DNA from: CAZQLE01 sp964593905
Lineage (GTDB): Bacteria > Chloroflexota > Anaerolineae > Anaerolineales > Anaerolineaceae
Direction of reading: 5' to 3'
Length of the DNA: 5,301 nt
NCBI GenBank assembly: GCA_964593905.1
Contig: CAZQLE010000233.1
Span: 1-5,301 of the forward strand
The notes under the pieces are model-generated. The model searched no databases. It had not been told where the DNA came from and was given only the letters and a program-made list of their open reading frames with translations. The translations under genes and the position numbers were made by a program. This document shows, in pieces, positions 1 to 5,301 of this stretch (position 1 is the stretch's first letter; the number at the start of each line of letters is the position of its first letter).

Positions 1-873
1 GGGCTGCGCGCAGCCCTGCGTGACCGGCAGGTGTGGCTGTTGGCGCTGCTCACCGTGCTGCCCTACGGGTTGTACCATTTCTATGGCGTCTATATTTCGG
101 GTGAACTGGTCAGCCAGTTTAGCTTTCGCTTTTTCCCCGCCCTGTGGCGCGACCCGGTCTTTTATCTGCGCTGGAAAAGCCTGGTCGCCAGCACGGCCGG
201 TTTTCAATGGACTGTGCTCGCCCTGCTGGCAGCGCTGATTGTGCCGCGGCGCGAACAACGCGCCCTGCTGCTGGGCCTGTGGGCCGGGTATTTTCTATAC
301 GGCCTGACCCTGCCTTACCATATCTCCACCCATGATTATTACCAGCTTCCGCTCCTTCCGCCGGTGGCCCTGGGGCTGGCAGCCGGGTTTCAACTGCTGG
401 CCGACCGTCTGCCGCCGCCGCGCTGGCTGGCAGGCGCCCTGACGGTGGGGTTGCTGCTCTTTGTGGTGGTGGTTGAAGCCTGGGATGTGCGCGTGACCCT
501 CAAACGCACCGATTACCGCCCCGAGATCAAAGTGTGGCAGACCCTGGGTGAAAAACTGCGCGGCAAGGGCAAAGTAATTGGCCTGACCCACGATTATGGT
601 TACCGCCTGGCATACTGGGGCATGGTTCCCAATGACGCCTGGCTGAACAATGACGACATCAATTTACAAACCCTGGCCGGAAATCAGGTCGATTTGGAAA
701 CGCGCTTTGATGAAGCGGTCGCCAATTACGATCTGTTTGTCGTCACCGTGCGGGGCGAATTGGATGCCCAGCCGGTTTTAAAAGACCGGTTGGTGACCGG
801 TTATCCTCTAATCGAAGAGACCGGCGACTATCTTATTTTTGACCTGCACCGGCCGCTGAACGGCGGCAAGTGA
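1..873 (+). CDS. PMT-like (GT-C) membrane glycosyltransferase, C-terminal part, 5' truncated
   Basis: The reading frame is open from base 1 and ends at TGA 871-873, giving the last 290 residues; the start lies outside the window. Hydrophobic segments at about residues 11-30, 66-82, 88-104, 115-134 and 141-160 are followed by a soluble tail of about 130 residues. The pattern of a multi-pass membrane core plus a C-terminal domain is that of integral-membrane glycosyltransferases of the PMT_2/ArnT type, which move sugars from a polyprenyl-phosphate carrier to an acceptor on the outer face of the membrane. The stretch HISTHDYYQLPLLPP (about 107-121), with the HDYY signature before a hydrophobic helix, is typical of this group in my recollection. 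The catalytic N-terminal acidic loop is not in the window, so substrate and acceptor cannot be told. The downstream aldolase gene follows 14 bases after the stop, suggesting co-transcription. Confidence 0.72.
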   Translation, partial: GLRAALRDRQVWLLALLTVLPYGLYHFYGVYISGELVSQFSFRFFPALWRDPVFYLRWKSLVASTAGFQWTVLALLAALIVPRREQRALLLGLWAGYFLYGLTLPYHISTHDYYQLPLLPPVALGLAAGFQLLADRLPPPRWLAGALTVGLLLFVVVVEAWDVRVTLKRTDYRPEIKVWQTLGEKLRGKGKVIGLTHDYGYRLAYWGMVPNDAWLNNDDINLQTLAGNQVDLETRFDEAVANYDLFVVTVRGELDAQPVLKDRLVTGYPLIEETGDYLIFDLHRPLNGGK

Positions 874-875
874 AC

Positions 876-880
876 GGAGG
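876..880 (+). promoter_or_regulatory. Shine-Dalgarno site that decides the aldolase start
   Basis: GGAGG lies 7 bases before ATG 888 but only 1 base before ATG 882, and it lies downstream of the in-frame GTG at 870. This supports 888 as the start. The site sits just after the stop of the glycosyltransferase gene, an arrangement that favours translational coupling. Confidence 0.75.
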
Positions 881-887
881 AATGATT

Positions 888-1523
888 ATGTCGATATTTT
901 TAGATTCTGCAATCATCGCCGAAGCGCAGGCAGCCGCCCGCTTGGAATGGGTAGCGGGCATCACCACCAACCCGGTGTTGTTGGCCAAAAGCGGGCAGCC
1001 CGCAGCCGAAACATTGCAAATGTTGGCACAGTTGACCAATGGCCCGGTGTTTTATCAGTTAACCGCCGGGCAGGTGGGTGAGATGATGAACGAAGCCCAG
1101 CGCGCCAAAGACCTGCTCGGAGATCAGTTGGTGCTCAAACTGCCGCCCACCGAGGCGTGTTTTACCGTGGCAGCCGAGATTTCAAGCAGCATTCCGGTTT
1201 GCATCACCGCTGTTTACAGCGCCGCCCAGGCCATGGTGGCCGAAGCCGCCGGCGCGCGGTATATCGCCCTCTATTTCAACCGCGCCCGCCGGCTGCTGCC
1301 CGATGCCGATGCGATGGTGCGTGCCATTTGCGCCTGCTTGCAGGGCACCAAAACCGAACCGATTGCTGCCAGCATCAAATCGCCCGACGAAGCGGTTCAG
1401 GTGCGGCTGCTGGGTGTGCCGCATCTAACCCTGCCTTTTCCGGTCTTAACCGCAATGATGGATCACGAACTCAGCCGCAGTGCGCTGGATGAATTCACCA
1501 CCCACGGAGCGGGAATTCTTTAG
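888..1523 (+). CDS. Fructose-6-phosphate aldolase/transaldolase-like protein (FSA/TalC family)
   Basis: The 211-residue product has the size of the small transaldolase subfamily (FSA is about 220; classical transaldolases are over 300). These TIM-barrel class I aldolases form a Schiff base with a dihydroxyacetone unit and act on fructose 6-phosphate or sedoheptulose 7-phosphate in the cytoplasm. Residues that line up with E. coli FSA: D6 (in IFLD), the GITTNP loop at 24-29, Q57 (FYQL), the Schiff-base lysine K84 (VLKLPPT), T107 (ITAVYSAAQ), Y129 (ALYFNR) and S162 (AASIKS). Q57 and Y129 match FSA-type aldolases; transaldolases of the TalC type usually carry Glu at the first position. The segment after YFNR (RARRLLPDADAM) lacks the usual RIDAQG-like sequence, so the protein is divergent. 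A longer form from GTG 870 would start inside the upstream gene and upstream of the ribosome site, so I chose 888. The exact substrate is not known. Confidence 0.85.
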   Translation: MSIFLDSAIIAEAQAAARLEWVAGITTNPVLLAKSGQPAAETLQMLAQLTNGPVFYQLTAGQVGEMMNEAQRAKDLLGDQLVLKLPPTEACFTVAAEISSSIPVCITAVYSAAQAMVAEAAGARYIALYFNRARRLLPDADAMVRAICACLQGTKTEPIAASIKSPDEAVQVRLLGVPHLTLPFPVLTAMMDHELSRSALDEFTTHGAGIL

Positions 1524-1566
1524 GGGGGTATCTGCCCGGCCGCCACAGAGCAGCCAGAATTCTCCC
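1511..1566 (+). other. Inverted repeat across the end of the aldolase gene
   Basis: GGGAATTCT (1511-1519) can pair with AGAATTCTCC (1556-1565) if one T is bulged, giving a 9-bp stem around the stop codon. The enclosed 36 bases are GC-rich and begin with a run of six G at 1523-1528. There is no T-run after it, so it is not a standard intrinsic terminator. It may be a weak 3'-end structure, or it may be chance, because GAATTC is itself a palindrome. Confidence 0.25.
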
Positions 1567-1593
1567 TGACGGCCGAAGTAGGCCCCCGATTCT

Positions 1594-1623
1594 TTTACGA
1601 ATCCACTCAACTTGACGTATAAT
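1594..1623 (+). promoter_or_regulatory. Predicted sigma70-type promoter for the DUF1232 gene
   Basis: A perfect TATAAT lies at 1618-1623. TTTACG at 1594-1599, 18 bases upstream, matches four of six -35 positions. A better -35-like TTGACG at 1612-1617 directly abuts the -10 box and so cannot pair with it in normal geometry. Transcription would start near 1629-1631, after the end of the aldolase gene and 55 bases before the next start codon. Moderate confidence: the -10 is ideal, the -35 is weak. Confidence 0.55.
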
Positions 1624-1627
1624 GTCC

Positions 1628-1661
1628 ATAGGCGAAGCACCGCTGCGGTGTCTTCGCCTAT
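1628..1661 (+). promoter_or_regulatory. Strong stem-loop at the predicted 5' end of the DUF1232 transcript
   Basis: ATAGGCGAAG (1628-1637) pairs perfectly with CTTCGCCTAT (1652-1661). Inside, CACCG (1638-1642) pairs with CGGTG (1646-1650) around a CTG loop, with T1651 bulged, for 15 pairs in all. The stem begins within about two bases of the start site expected from the TATAAT box. No T-run follows, so it does not look like a terminator. A 5' stem of this kind could stabilise the mRNA or bind a protein, but neither role is shown by the sequence. Confidence 0.6.
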
Positions 1662-1684
1662 TGATAAACCCGCGGACAACCGAT

Positions 1685-2086
1685 ATGAAAGATTGGATGG
1701 AGAATCTGCGCCGCCGCGCGGCGGATCTGAAACGCGACATCATCGCCCTTGGTTATGCCTGTCGTGATCGGCGGCTGCCCTGGTTTGCCCGTGCGTTTAT
1801 CTTTTTTGTCGTTGCCCGCACCTTAAGCCCCATCGATCTCATCCCCGATTTCATCCCGGTGCTGGGCCAGTTGGATGATATCATCCTGACCCCGCTTTAT
1901 CTGGTGCTGGCCTTCAAGATGATCCCGGCTGAGGTTCTGGCCGATGCCCGCTGCCGTGCCACAGAAAGCCTGACGGCAAACAGCCAGGGTGAGAAAATTT
2001 ATATGCTGCTGGTGCTGCTGGTCTGGGCGATGGTTTTAGCCGGGGTCGGCCGATTGGTCTGGCAGTTGTTTGCCCAAAATGGGTGA
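1685..2086 (+). CDS. DUF1232/YkvA-family small membrane protein
   Basis: The 133-residue protein carries the hallmark of the DUF1232 (YkvA) family at residues 48-65, SPIDLIPDFIPVLGQLDD, flanked by hydrophobic stretches at about 36-47 and 66-80. A further clear membrane helix lies at about 106-128, and the N-terminus (residues 1-31) is basic and amphipathic. Family members are small membrane-associated proteins with no settled biochemical role, so no function is assigned. The frame is open back to ATG 1622, but that codon overlaps the -10 box and its extra 21 residues look unrelated to the family. ATG 1685 gives the normal family length. No Shine-Dalgarno sequence precedes 1685, so ATG 1697 (residue 5) is a possible alternative. 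The gene appears monocistronic, with its own promoter and a 169-bp gap to glgC. Confidence 0.82.
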   Translation: MKDWMENLRRRAADLKRDIIALGYACRDRRLPWFARAFIFFVVARTLSPIDLIPDFIPVLGQLDDIILTPLYLVLAFKMIPAEVLADARCRATESLTANSQGEKIYMLLVLLVWAMVLAGVGRLVWQLFAQNG

Positions 2087-2139
2087 ATAAGGTGTTGGGC
2101 AGGGTAACTTTTGACCTGATTAGCAAGATTAATTTCATA

Positions 2140-2168
2140 TTGAAGCTCATCTGAGATTGGCGTATGCT
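2140..2168 (+). promoter_or_regulatory. Candidate promoter for glgC
   Basis: TTGAAG (2140-2145) and TATGCT (2163-2168) are separated by 17 bases and each match four of six consensus positions. Transcription would start near 2175 and leave a leader of about 80 bases. A competing -35-like TTGACC at 2111-2116 has only a poor -10 (CATATT, 2136-2141) at 19 bases. The rest of the 2087-2255 spacer holds no gene. It contains a TACAGG direct repeat (2190-2195 and 2205-2210) and a distant GTATGC/GCATAC inverted pair (2162-2167 and 2202-2207), neither strong enough to call a regulatory element. Confidence 0.35.
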
Positions 2169-2244
2169 TATCGTGTGCGGGCATTGCCTTACAGGTCTAC
2201 TGCATACAGGCTTTCCTGGTGAGCGCCAAGATCAATTTATCTAA

Positions 2245-2250
2245 GGGAGG
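2245..2250 (+). promoter_or_regulatory. Strong Shine-Dalgarno site of glgC
   Basis: GGGAGG ends 5 bases before ATG 2256, within a purine-rich AAGGGAGGAAG stretch. It fixes the glgC start and contrasts with the DUF1232 gene just upstream, which has no such site. Confidence 0.85.
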
Positions 2251-2255
2251 AAGAT

Positions 2256-3527
2256 ATGCCTGGTACTGATGAAGTCTTAGCCGTTATTCTTGGCGGCGGT
2301 CGTGGAACAAGATTGTTCCCACTCACACAGCAGCGCTCAAAACCGGCGGTCCCGATTGCGGGCAAATACCGGCTTATCGACATCCCCATCAGCAACTGCA
2401 TCAACTCCGGCATTTTTCGCATCGCGGTGCTGACCCAGTTCAACTCGGTCTCGCTCCACCGTCACGTCACCCGCACTTATCAGTTTGACGCTTTCCACAC
2501 CGGCTGGGTGCAGATCTGGGCCGCCGAACAGACCATGGAACATGCCGACTGGTATCAGGGCACGGCCGACGCAGTGCGCAAACAATTGCTCGAAATCCGC
2601 TCTACACGCGCCAAATTTGTGCTGGTGCTGGCCGGCGACCATCTGTACCGCATGGATTACGAGCAGATGTTCCGTTTCCATCTTGAAAAAGACGCCGATA
2701 TCACCGTCGCGGTCCAACCGGTGCTCAAAGCTGACGCCGCCCGGTTTGGCATCCTCAAGCGTGATACCGATTGTCAGATTCATGATTTCGCCGAAAAGCC
2801 CACCGACCCCGATGTGCTCGAACGCATGGTCAGCCGCGCCGACCCCGAACGGCCCTTCCTGGGCTCAATGGGCATCTATCTCTTCCGCACCAAAGTGCTG
2901 CTCGAAATGCTCGATCAGACCTCACACGCCGATTTTGGCGGCAATGTCATTCCCACTGCCATCCCCAATTACTCGGTCTACGGCTACGATTTTGACGATT
3001 ACTGGGAAGATATCGGGACCATCCGCTCGTTTTACGAGACCAACCTGATGTTGACCGATGAGAACCCCCGTTTCAATTTCTATGATGCCCGCAAACCCAT
3101 TTATACCAACCCGCGCTATTTGCCCGGTTCGCAGGTGAACAACAGCACCATGAAAAACGTGGTGTTGGCCGAAGGCTGCGTGATCAACGACGCGGTCATC
3201 ACCCACAGCGTCATTGGTCTGCGCGCCCAGATCCGCGAAGGTGTTCAGGTGCACGACAGCATCATCATGGGCTCTGACTATTATGACCGCGAGCCCGAAG
3301 ACGATCTGCGCCGTATGCTCCCGCTGGGCATTGGCCGCAATGCTTATATCGAAGGCGCCATCGTCGATAAAAACGCGCGCATCGGCGATGGGGTGGTGAT
3401 CAAGCCCTTCCAACGCGGCACCGAAATCAGCGTCGAGGGGCAGTATTATGTCCGCGACGGGGTGGTGGTCATCCCCAAAAATGCTGTGATTCAACCGGGC
3501 GTATATATCGGCCCGGAACAAAGTTAA
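2256..3527 (+). CDS. glgC: Glucose-1-phosphate adenylyltransferase (ADP-glucose pyrophosphorylase)
   Basis: This cytoplasmic enzyme makes ADP-glucose and pyrophosphate from ATP and glucose 1-phosphate, the committed and usually allosterically controlled step of bacterial glycogen synthesis. At 423 residues it has the full family length. The nucleotidyltransferase domain shows GGGRGTRLFPLT (13-24) with SKPAVP (28-33) and GKYRLID (36-42), WYQGTADAVR (99-108), GDHLYRMDY (127-135, with the key Asp of the metal/catalytic site), the glucose-1-phosphate loop FAEKP (178-182), GSMGIYLF (203-210) and DYWEDIGT (248-255). The C-terminal third, with hexapeptide-type IDKNARIGDG-like repeats (here IVDKNARIGDG), is the left-handed beta-helix that carries regulatory and oligomer contacts. 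Its YYDRE...LPLGIGRNAYIEGAIVD pattern recalls cyanobacterial/plant enzymes more than E. coli GlgC. No other glycogen gene (glgA, glgB, glgP) is in the window, and a hairpin closes the gene, so it appears to be its own unit. Confidence 0.96.
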   Translation: MPGTDEVLAVILGGGRGTRLFPLTQQRSKPAVPIAGKYRLIDIPISNCINSGIFRIAVLTQFNSVSLHRHVTRTYQFDAFHTGWVQIWAAEQTMEHADWYQGTADAVRKQLLEIRSTRAKFVLVLAGDHLYRMDYEQMFRFHLEKDADITVAVQPVLKADAARFGILKRDTDCQIHDFAEKPTDPDVLERMVSRADPERPFLGSMGIYLFRTKVLLEMLDQTSHADFGGNVIPTAIPNYSVYGYDFDDYWEDIGTIRSFYETNLMLTDENPRFNFYDARKPIYTNPRYLPGSQVNNSTMKNVVLAEGCVINDAVITHSVIGLRAQIREGVQVHDSIIMGSDYYDREPEDDLRRMLPLGIGRNAYIEGAIVDKNARIGDGVVIKPFQRGTEISVEGQYYVRDGVVVIPKNAVIQPGVYIGPEQS

Positions 3528-3548
3528 TTCCAATCTTTCACCGGACCG

Positions 3549-3577
3549 AAACAGGCGCAGAATCACTGCGCCTGTTT
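3549..3577 (+). terminator. Perfect 12-bp stem-loop after glgC, terminator-like
   Basis: AAACAGGCGCAG (3549-3560) pairs without mismatch with CTGCGCCTGTTT (3566-3577) around the loop AATCA. It starts 21 bases after the glgC stop codon. The GC-rich core with A and T flanks is what an intrinsic terminator looks like on either strand, but the U stretch is only three bases and is part of the stem. It could end glgC transcripts, protect their 3' end, or allow partial read-through into the ATPase gene, whose ribosome site is only 8 bases further on. Confidence 0.65.
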
Positions 3578-3584
3578 GTCCACC

Positions 3585-3590
3585 AAGAGG
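3585..3590 (+). promoter_or_regulatory. Shine-Dalgarno site of the cation ATPase gene
   Basis: AAGAGG ends 6 bases before ATG 3597 and supports that start. No convincing promoter fits between the hairpin and this site, so the ATPase is either read through from glgC or uses a promoter I cannot recognise. Confidence 0.55.
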
Positions 3591-3596
3591 TTCTGC

Positions 3597-5301
3597 ATGG
3601 CAGAAGTCAAATCTGTAATCGAACAATCTGAAACTGAGCTGCAAATTCACTGGCACGCGCTCGAACCCGATGAGGTATTGCAGCGCCTGGGAACAACCCA
3701 GCAGCACGGCCTGACCACCGCAGAAGCGGCCCATCGGCTTGAGCAATATGGCCCCAATCAGTTGGCCGAAAAACCCCGCCCCACCTTCCTGCAACTGGTC
3801 ATCGGGCAGTTGAACAACTTCCTGGTGATCTTGCTGGTGGTGGCAGCCATCATCTCGGCGCTGCTGGGTGACTATATCGAAGCCATCGCGATCATGGCAA
3901 TCGTGGTGTTGAACGCCATCCTGGGCGTTATCCAGGAGAACCGCGCCGAAGAGGCCCTGGCGGCGTTGAAAAAGCTGGCCGCGCCCGAAGCGCAAGTGCT
4001 GCGCGACGGGCGCCGCATCAGCGTGCCCGCCCCGCAACTGGTCCCCGGCGATATTGTGCTGCTGGAAGCGGGTAATTTTATTCCCGCCGACATGCGGCTG
4101 TTTGAGGCTGTCAATCTGCGCATCGACGAAGCCGCGCTGACCGGTGAATCGGTTCCGGTGCAGAAGAATGCCATTTTGAACCTGCAGGAAGATATTCCCC
4201 TGGGCGACCGAAAAAACACCGCCTTCATGGGCACCACCGTCTCTTACGGCCGCGGCCGCGGGGTGGTCATCAGCACCGGCATGCATACCCAGTTGGGTCT
4301 AATCGCCGACATGCTGCAAAATGTCGAGGCCGAAGAAACCCCGCTGCAGCAGCGCCTCGAACACCTGGGCAAACTGCTGGGCTGGGGCTCGCTGGCCGTC
4401 TGTGGTCTGGTGTTTGTGGTGGGCGTGCTGCGCGCCAACGTCTTTTCGCTGCCGGTGAATGAAGTGGTTGTGGTGGTGAAAGACCTGTTTATGGTGGCGG
4501 TCTCGCTGGCCATTGCGGCCGTGCCCGAAGGGCTGCCCGCCGTGGTGACCATCAGCCTGGCGCTGGGGATGCGCGAGATGGTGCGCCGGCATGCGCTGAT
4601 CCGCAAGCTGGCCTCGGTCGAAACCCTCGGTTCGGCCACCGTCATCTGCTCTGACAAAACCGGCACCCTGACCCAGAATGAAATGACCGTCACCCGCCTG
4701 TGGTCTGCCGGTCAGTTCTTTGAGATCACCGGGTCAGGTTACGCGCTGAAAGGTGAATTTAAAAAAGACAACCAGGTGGTTGCGCTCAGCGACTATCCCG
4801 CGGCTGCCAATACGCTGTGGGTGGGTGTGCTGAACAATGACGCCGAGCTTGAACTGGTGCAAAACAACGGCGCCAGCAGCTATCGCATCATCGGCGATCC
4901 AACCGAAGGCTCCATCCTGGTCGCCGCCGCCAAGGCCGATGCCGACTCGTCGCAGTTGAACACCGCCTTCCCGCGCACCGATGAAATTCCCTTCGACTCG
5001 GGCCGCAAGCGCATGGTCACCCTGCACAGCGTAGAAATGCCCAGCCCCGAAGATCTCTCCCCCTTCTCCAGCACCGAACCCCGCCAGGGGTATGCCATCA
5101 CCATGAAGGGCGCGCCCGATATCGTGCTCGATCTGTGCCGCTATTACCAGCGCTCCGACGGCGGCATTGCCCCGTTGGATCAAGAAATGCGCGAGGTGAT
5201 TCTGGCCGCCAACGACTCCATGACTCAGGCTGCGCTGCGCGTGCTGGGGCTGGCCTACCGGCTGGTGGAGGCAAAACCAGAAGAAATTAACAGTGACATG
5301 C
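3597..5301 (+). CDS. P2-type cation-transporting ATPase (Ca2+-ATPase-like), 3' truncated
   Basis: The frame is open from ATG 3597 to the window edge: 568 codons plus one base, roughly the first 60% of a typical 900-residue pump. This membrane protein hydrolyses ATP through an aspartyl-phosphate to export cations. Domains in order: N-terminal cation-ATPase segment (about 18-60, WHALEPDEVLQRL and YGPNQLAEKP); helices M1-M2 (about 73-113); actuator domain with TGES at 182-185; M3-M4 (about 255-324) with the ion-site motif PEGLP at 310-314; phosphorylation motif DKTGT with D353; nucleotide-binding domain with DPTEG (434-438), FDSGRKRM (466-473) and KGAPD (504-508). All catalytic motifs visible are intact. 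AAVPEGLPAVVT resembles SERCA/PacL-type P2A calcium pumps, whose E309 corresponds to E311 here. The M5-M6 residues that settle ion choice are outside the window, so Na+, K+ or Mn2+ transport remains possible. Confidence 0.93.
   Translation, partial: MAEVKSVIEQSETELQIHWHALEPDEVLQRLGTTQQHGLTTAEAAHRLEQYGPNQLAEKPRPTFLQLVIGQLNNFLVILLVVAAIISALLGDYIEAIAIMAIVVLNAILGVIQENRAEEALAALKKLAAPEAQVLRDGRRISVPAPQLVPGDIVLLEAGNFIPADMRLFEAVNLRIDEAALTGESVPVQKNAILNLQEDIPLGDRKNTAFMGTTVSYGRGRGVVISTGMHTQLGLIADMLQNVEAEETPLQQRLEHLGKLLGWGSLAVCGLVFVVGVLRANVFSLPVNEVVVVVKDLFMVAVSLAIAAVPEGLPAVVTISLALGMREMVRRHALIRKLASVETLGSATVICSDKTGTLTQNEMTVTRLWSAGQFFEITGSGYALKGEFKKDNQVVALSDYPAAANTLWVGVLNNDAELELVQNNGASSYRIIGDPTEGSILVAAAKADADSSQLNTAFPRTDEIPFDSGRKRMVTLHSVEMPSPEDLSPFSSTEPRQGYAITMKGAPDIVLDLCRYYQRSDGGIAPLDQEMREVILAANDSMTQAALRVLGLAYRLVEAKPEEINSDM

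Noticed and set aside
1628..1661. The hairpin as an intrinsic terminator of the aldolase gene.
   Set aside because: No T-run follows the stem, it lies over 100 bases after the stop codon, and a perfect TATAAT sits immediately upstream of it.
1622..1684. A 21-residue N-terminal extension of the DUF1232 protein from ATG 1622.
   Set aside because: The ATG overlaps the -10 box, has no ribosome site, and its codons run through the hairpin; the family's usual N-terminus fits ATG 1685.
1446..1743. Two overlapping minus-strand open frames across the spacer between the aldolase and DUF1232 genes.
   Set aside because: Both run into flanking coding sequence on the opposite strand, show no recognisable domain, and have arginine-rich or mixed composition typical of chance frames.
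2922..4286. A 454-codon open frame on the minus strand covering the end of glgC, the spacer and the start of the ATPase gene.
   Set aside because: It lies opposite two strongly conserved proteins whose motifs are certain, its product is rich in His, Gln, Asp and Gly in the way antisense shadows of GC-rich genes are, and it resembles no family I know.
4244..5183. Several minus-strand open frames of 74 to 149 codons inside the ATPase region.
   Set aside because: The + strand frame there encodes intact P-type ATPase motifs (PEGLP, DKTGT, KGAPD), so these are shadows.
1..5301. A novel defence, mobile or biosynthetic system spanning the window.
   Set aside because: All five genes belong to well-known or widespread families, none shows nuclease, transposase or toxin features, and spacers with their own signals separate most of them.

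Overview
This 5.3 kb window looks like an ordinary bacterial chromosomal segment with moderately high GC content. It holds five protein genes, all on the + strand, and both edges cut through a gene. The glucose-1-phosphate adenylyltransferase resembles the cyanobacterial/plant type. Together with a PMT-like membrane glycosyltransferase, an FSA-type transaldolase and a P2-type cation pump, this fits a Gram-negative-like or Chloroflexota (Anaerolineae-like) environmental genome. That assignment is an impression from gene style, not a search result, and I hold it loosely. No tRNA, rRNA, CRISPR array, insertion sequence or phage gene is visible.

Layout. Positions 1-873 are the C-terminal 290 residues of a multi-pass membrane glycosyltransferase of the dolichyl-phosphate-mannose/PMT-like (GT-C) type. 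Fourteen bases after its stop, behind a strong GGAGG, lies a 211-residue fructose-6-phosphate aldolase/transaldolase-like protein (888-1523). The two look co-transcribed. A spacer of about 160 bp follows. It carries a good TATAAT box and, at the expected transcription start, a near-perfect 15-bp hairpin, and it leads into a small DUF1232/YkvA-type membrane protein (1685-2086). A second spacer (2087-2255) carries a weaker promoter candidate and a strong Shine-Dalgarno sequence for glgC (2256-3527), the ADP-glucose synthase of glycogen synthesis. A perfect 12-bp stem-loop separates glgC from a P2-type cation-transporting ATPase that starts at 3597 and runs off the right edge with 568 codons present.

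How the genes work together. FSA-type aldolases and GlgC both act on central sugar phosphates, and the glycosyltransferase uses activated sugars at the membrane. However, spacers with their own promoters and a terminator-like hairpin separate most of the genes, so I read this as neighbouring housekeeping units, not one pathway operon. I found no convincing undescribed system. The items most worth a second look are the hairpin sitting on the predicted start site of the DUF1232 transcript, the FSA-like active site in a divergent transaldolase, and the symmetric hairpin after glgC.
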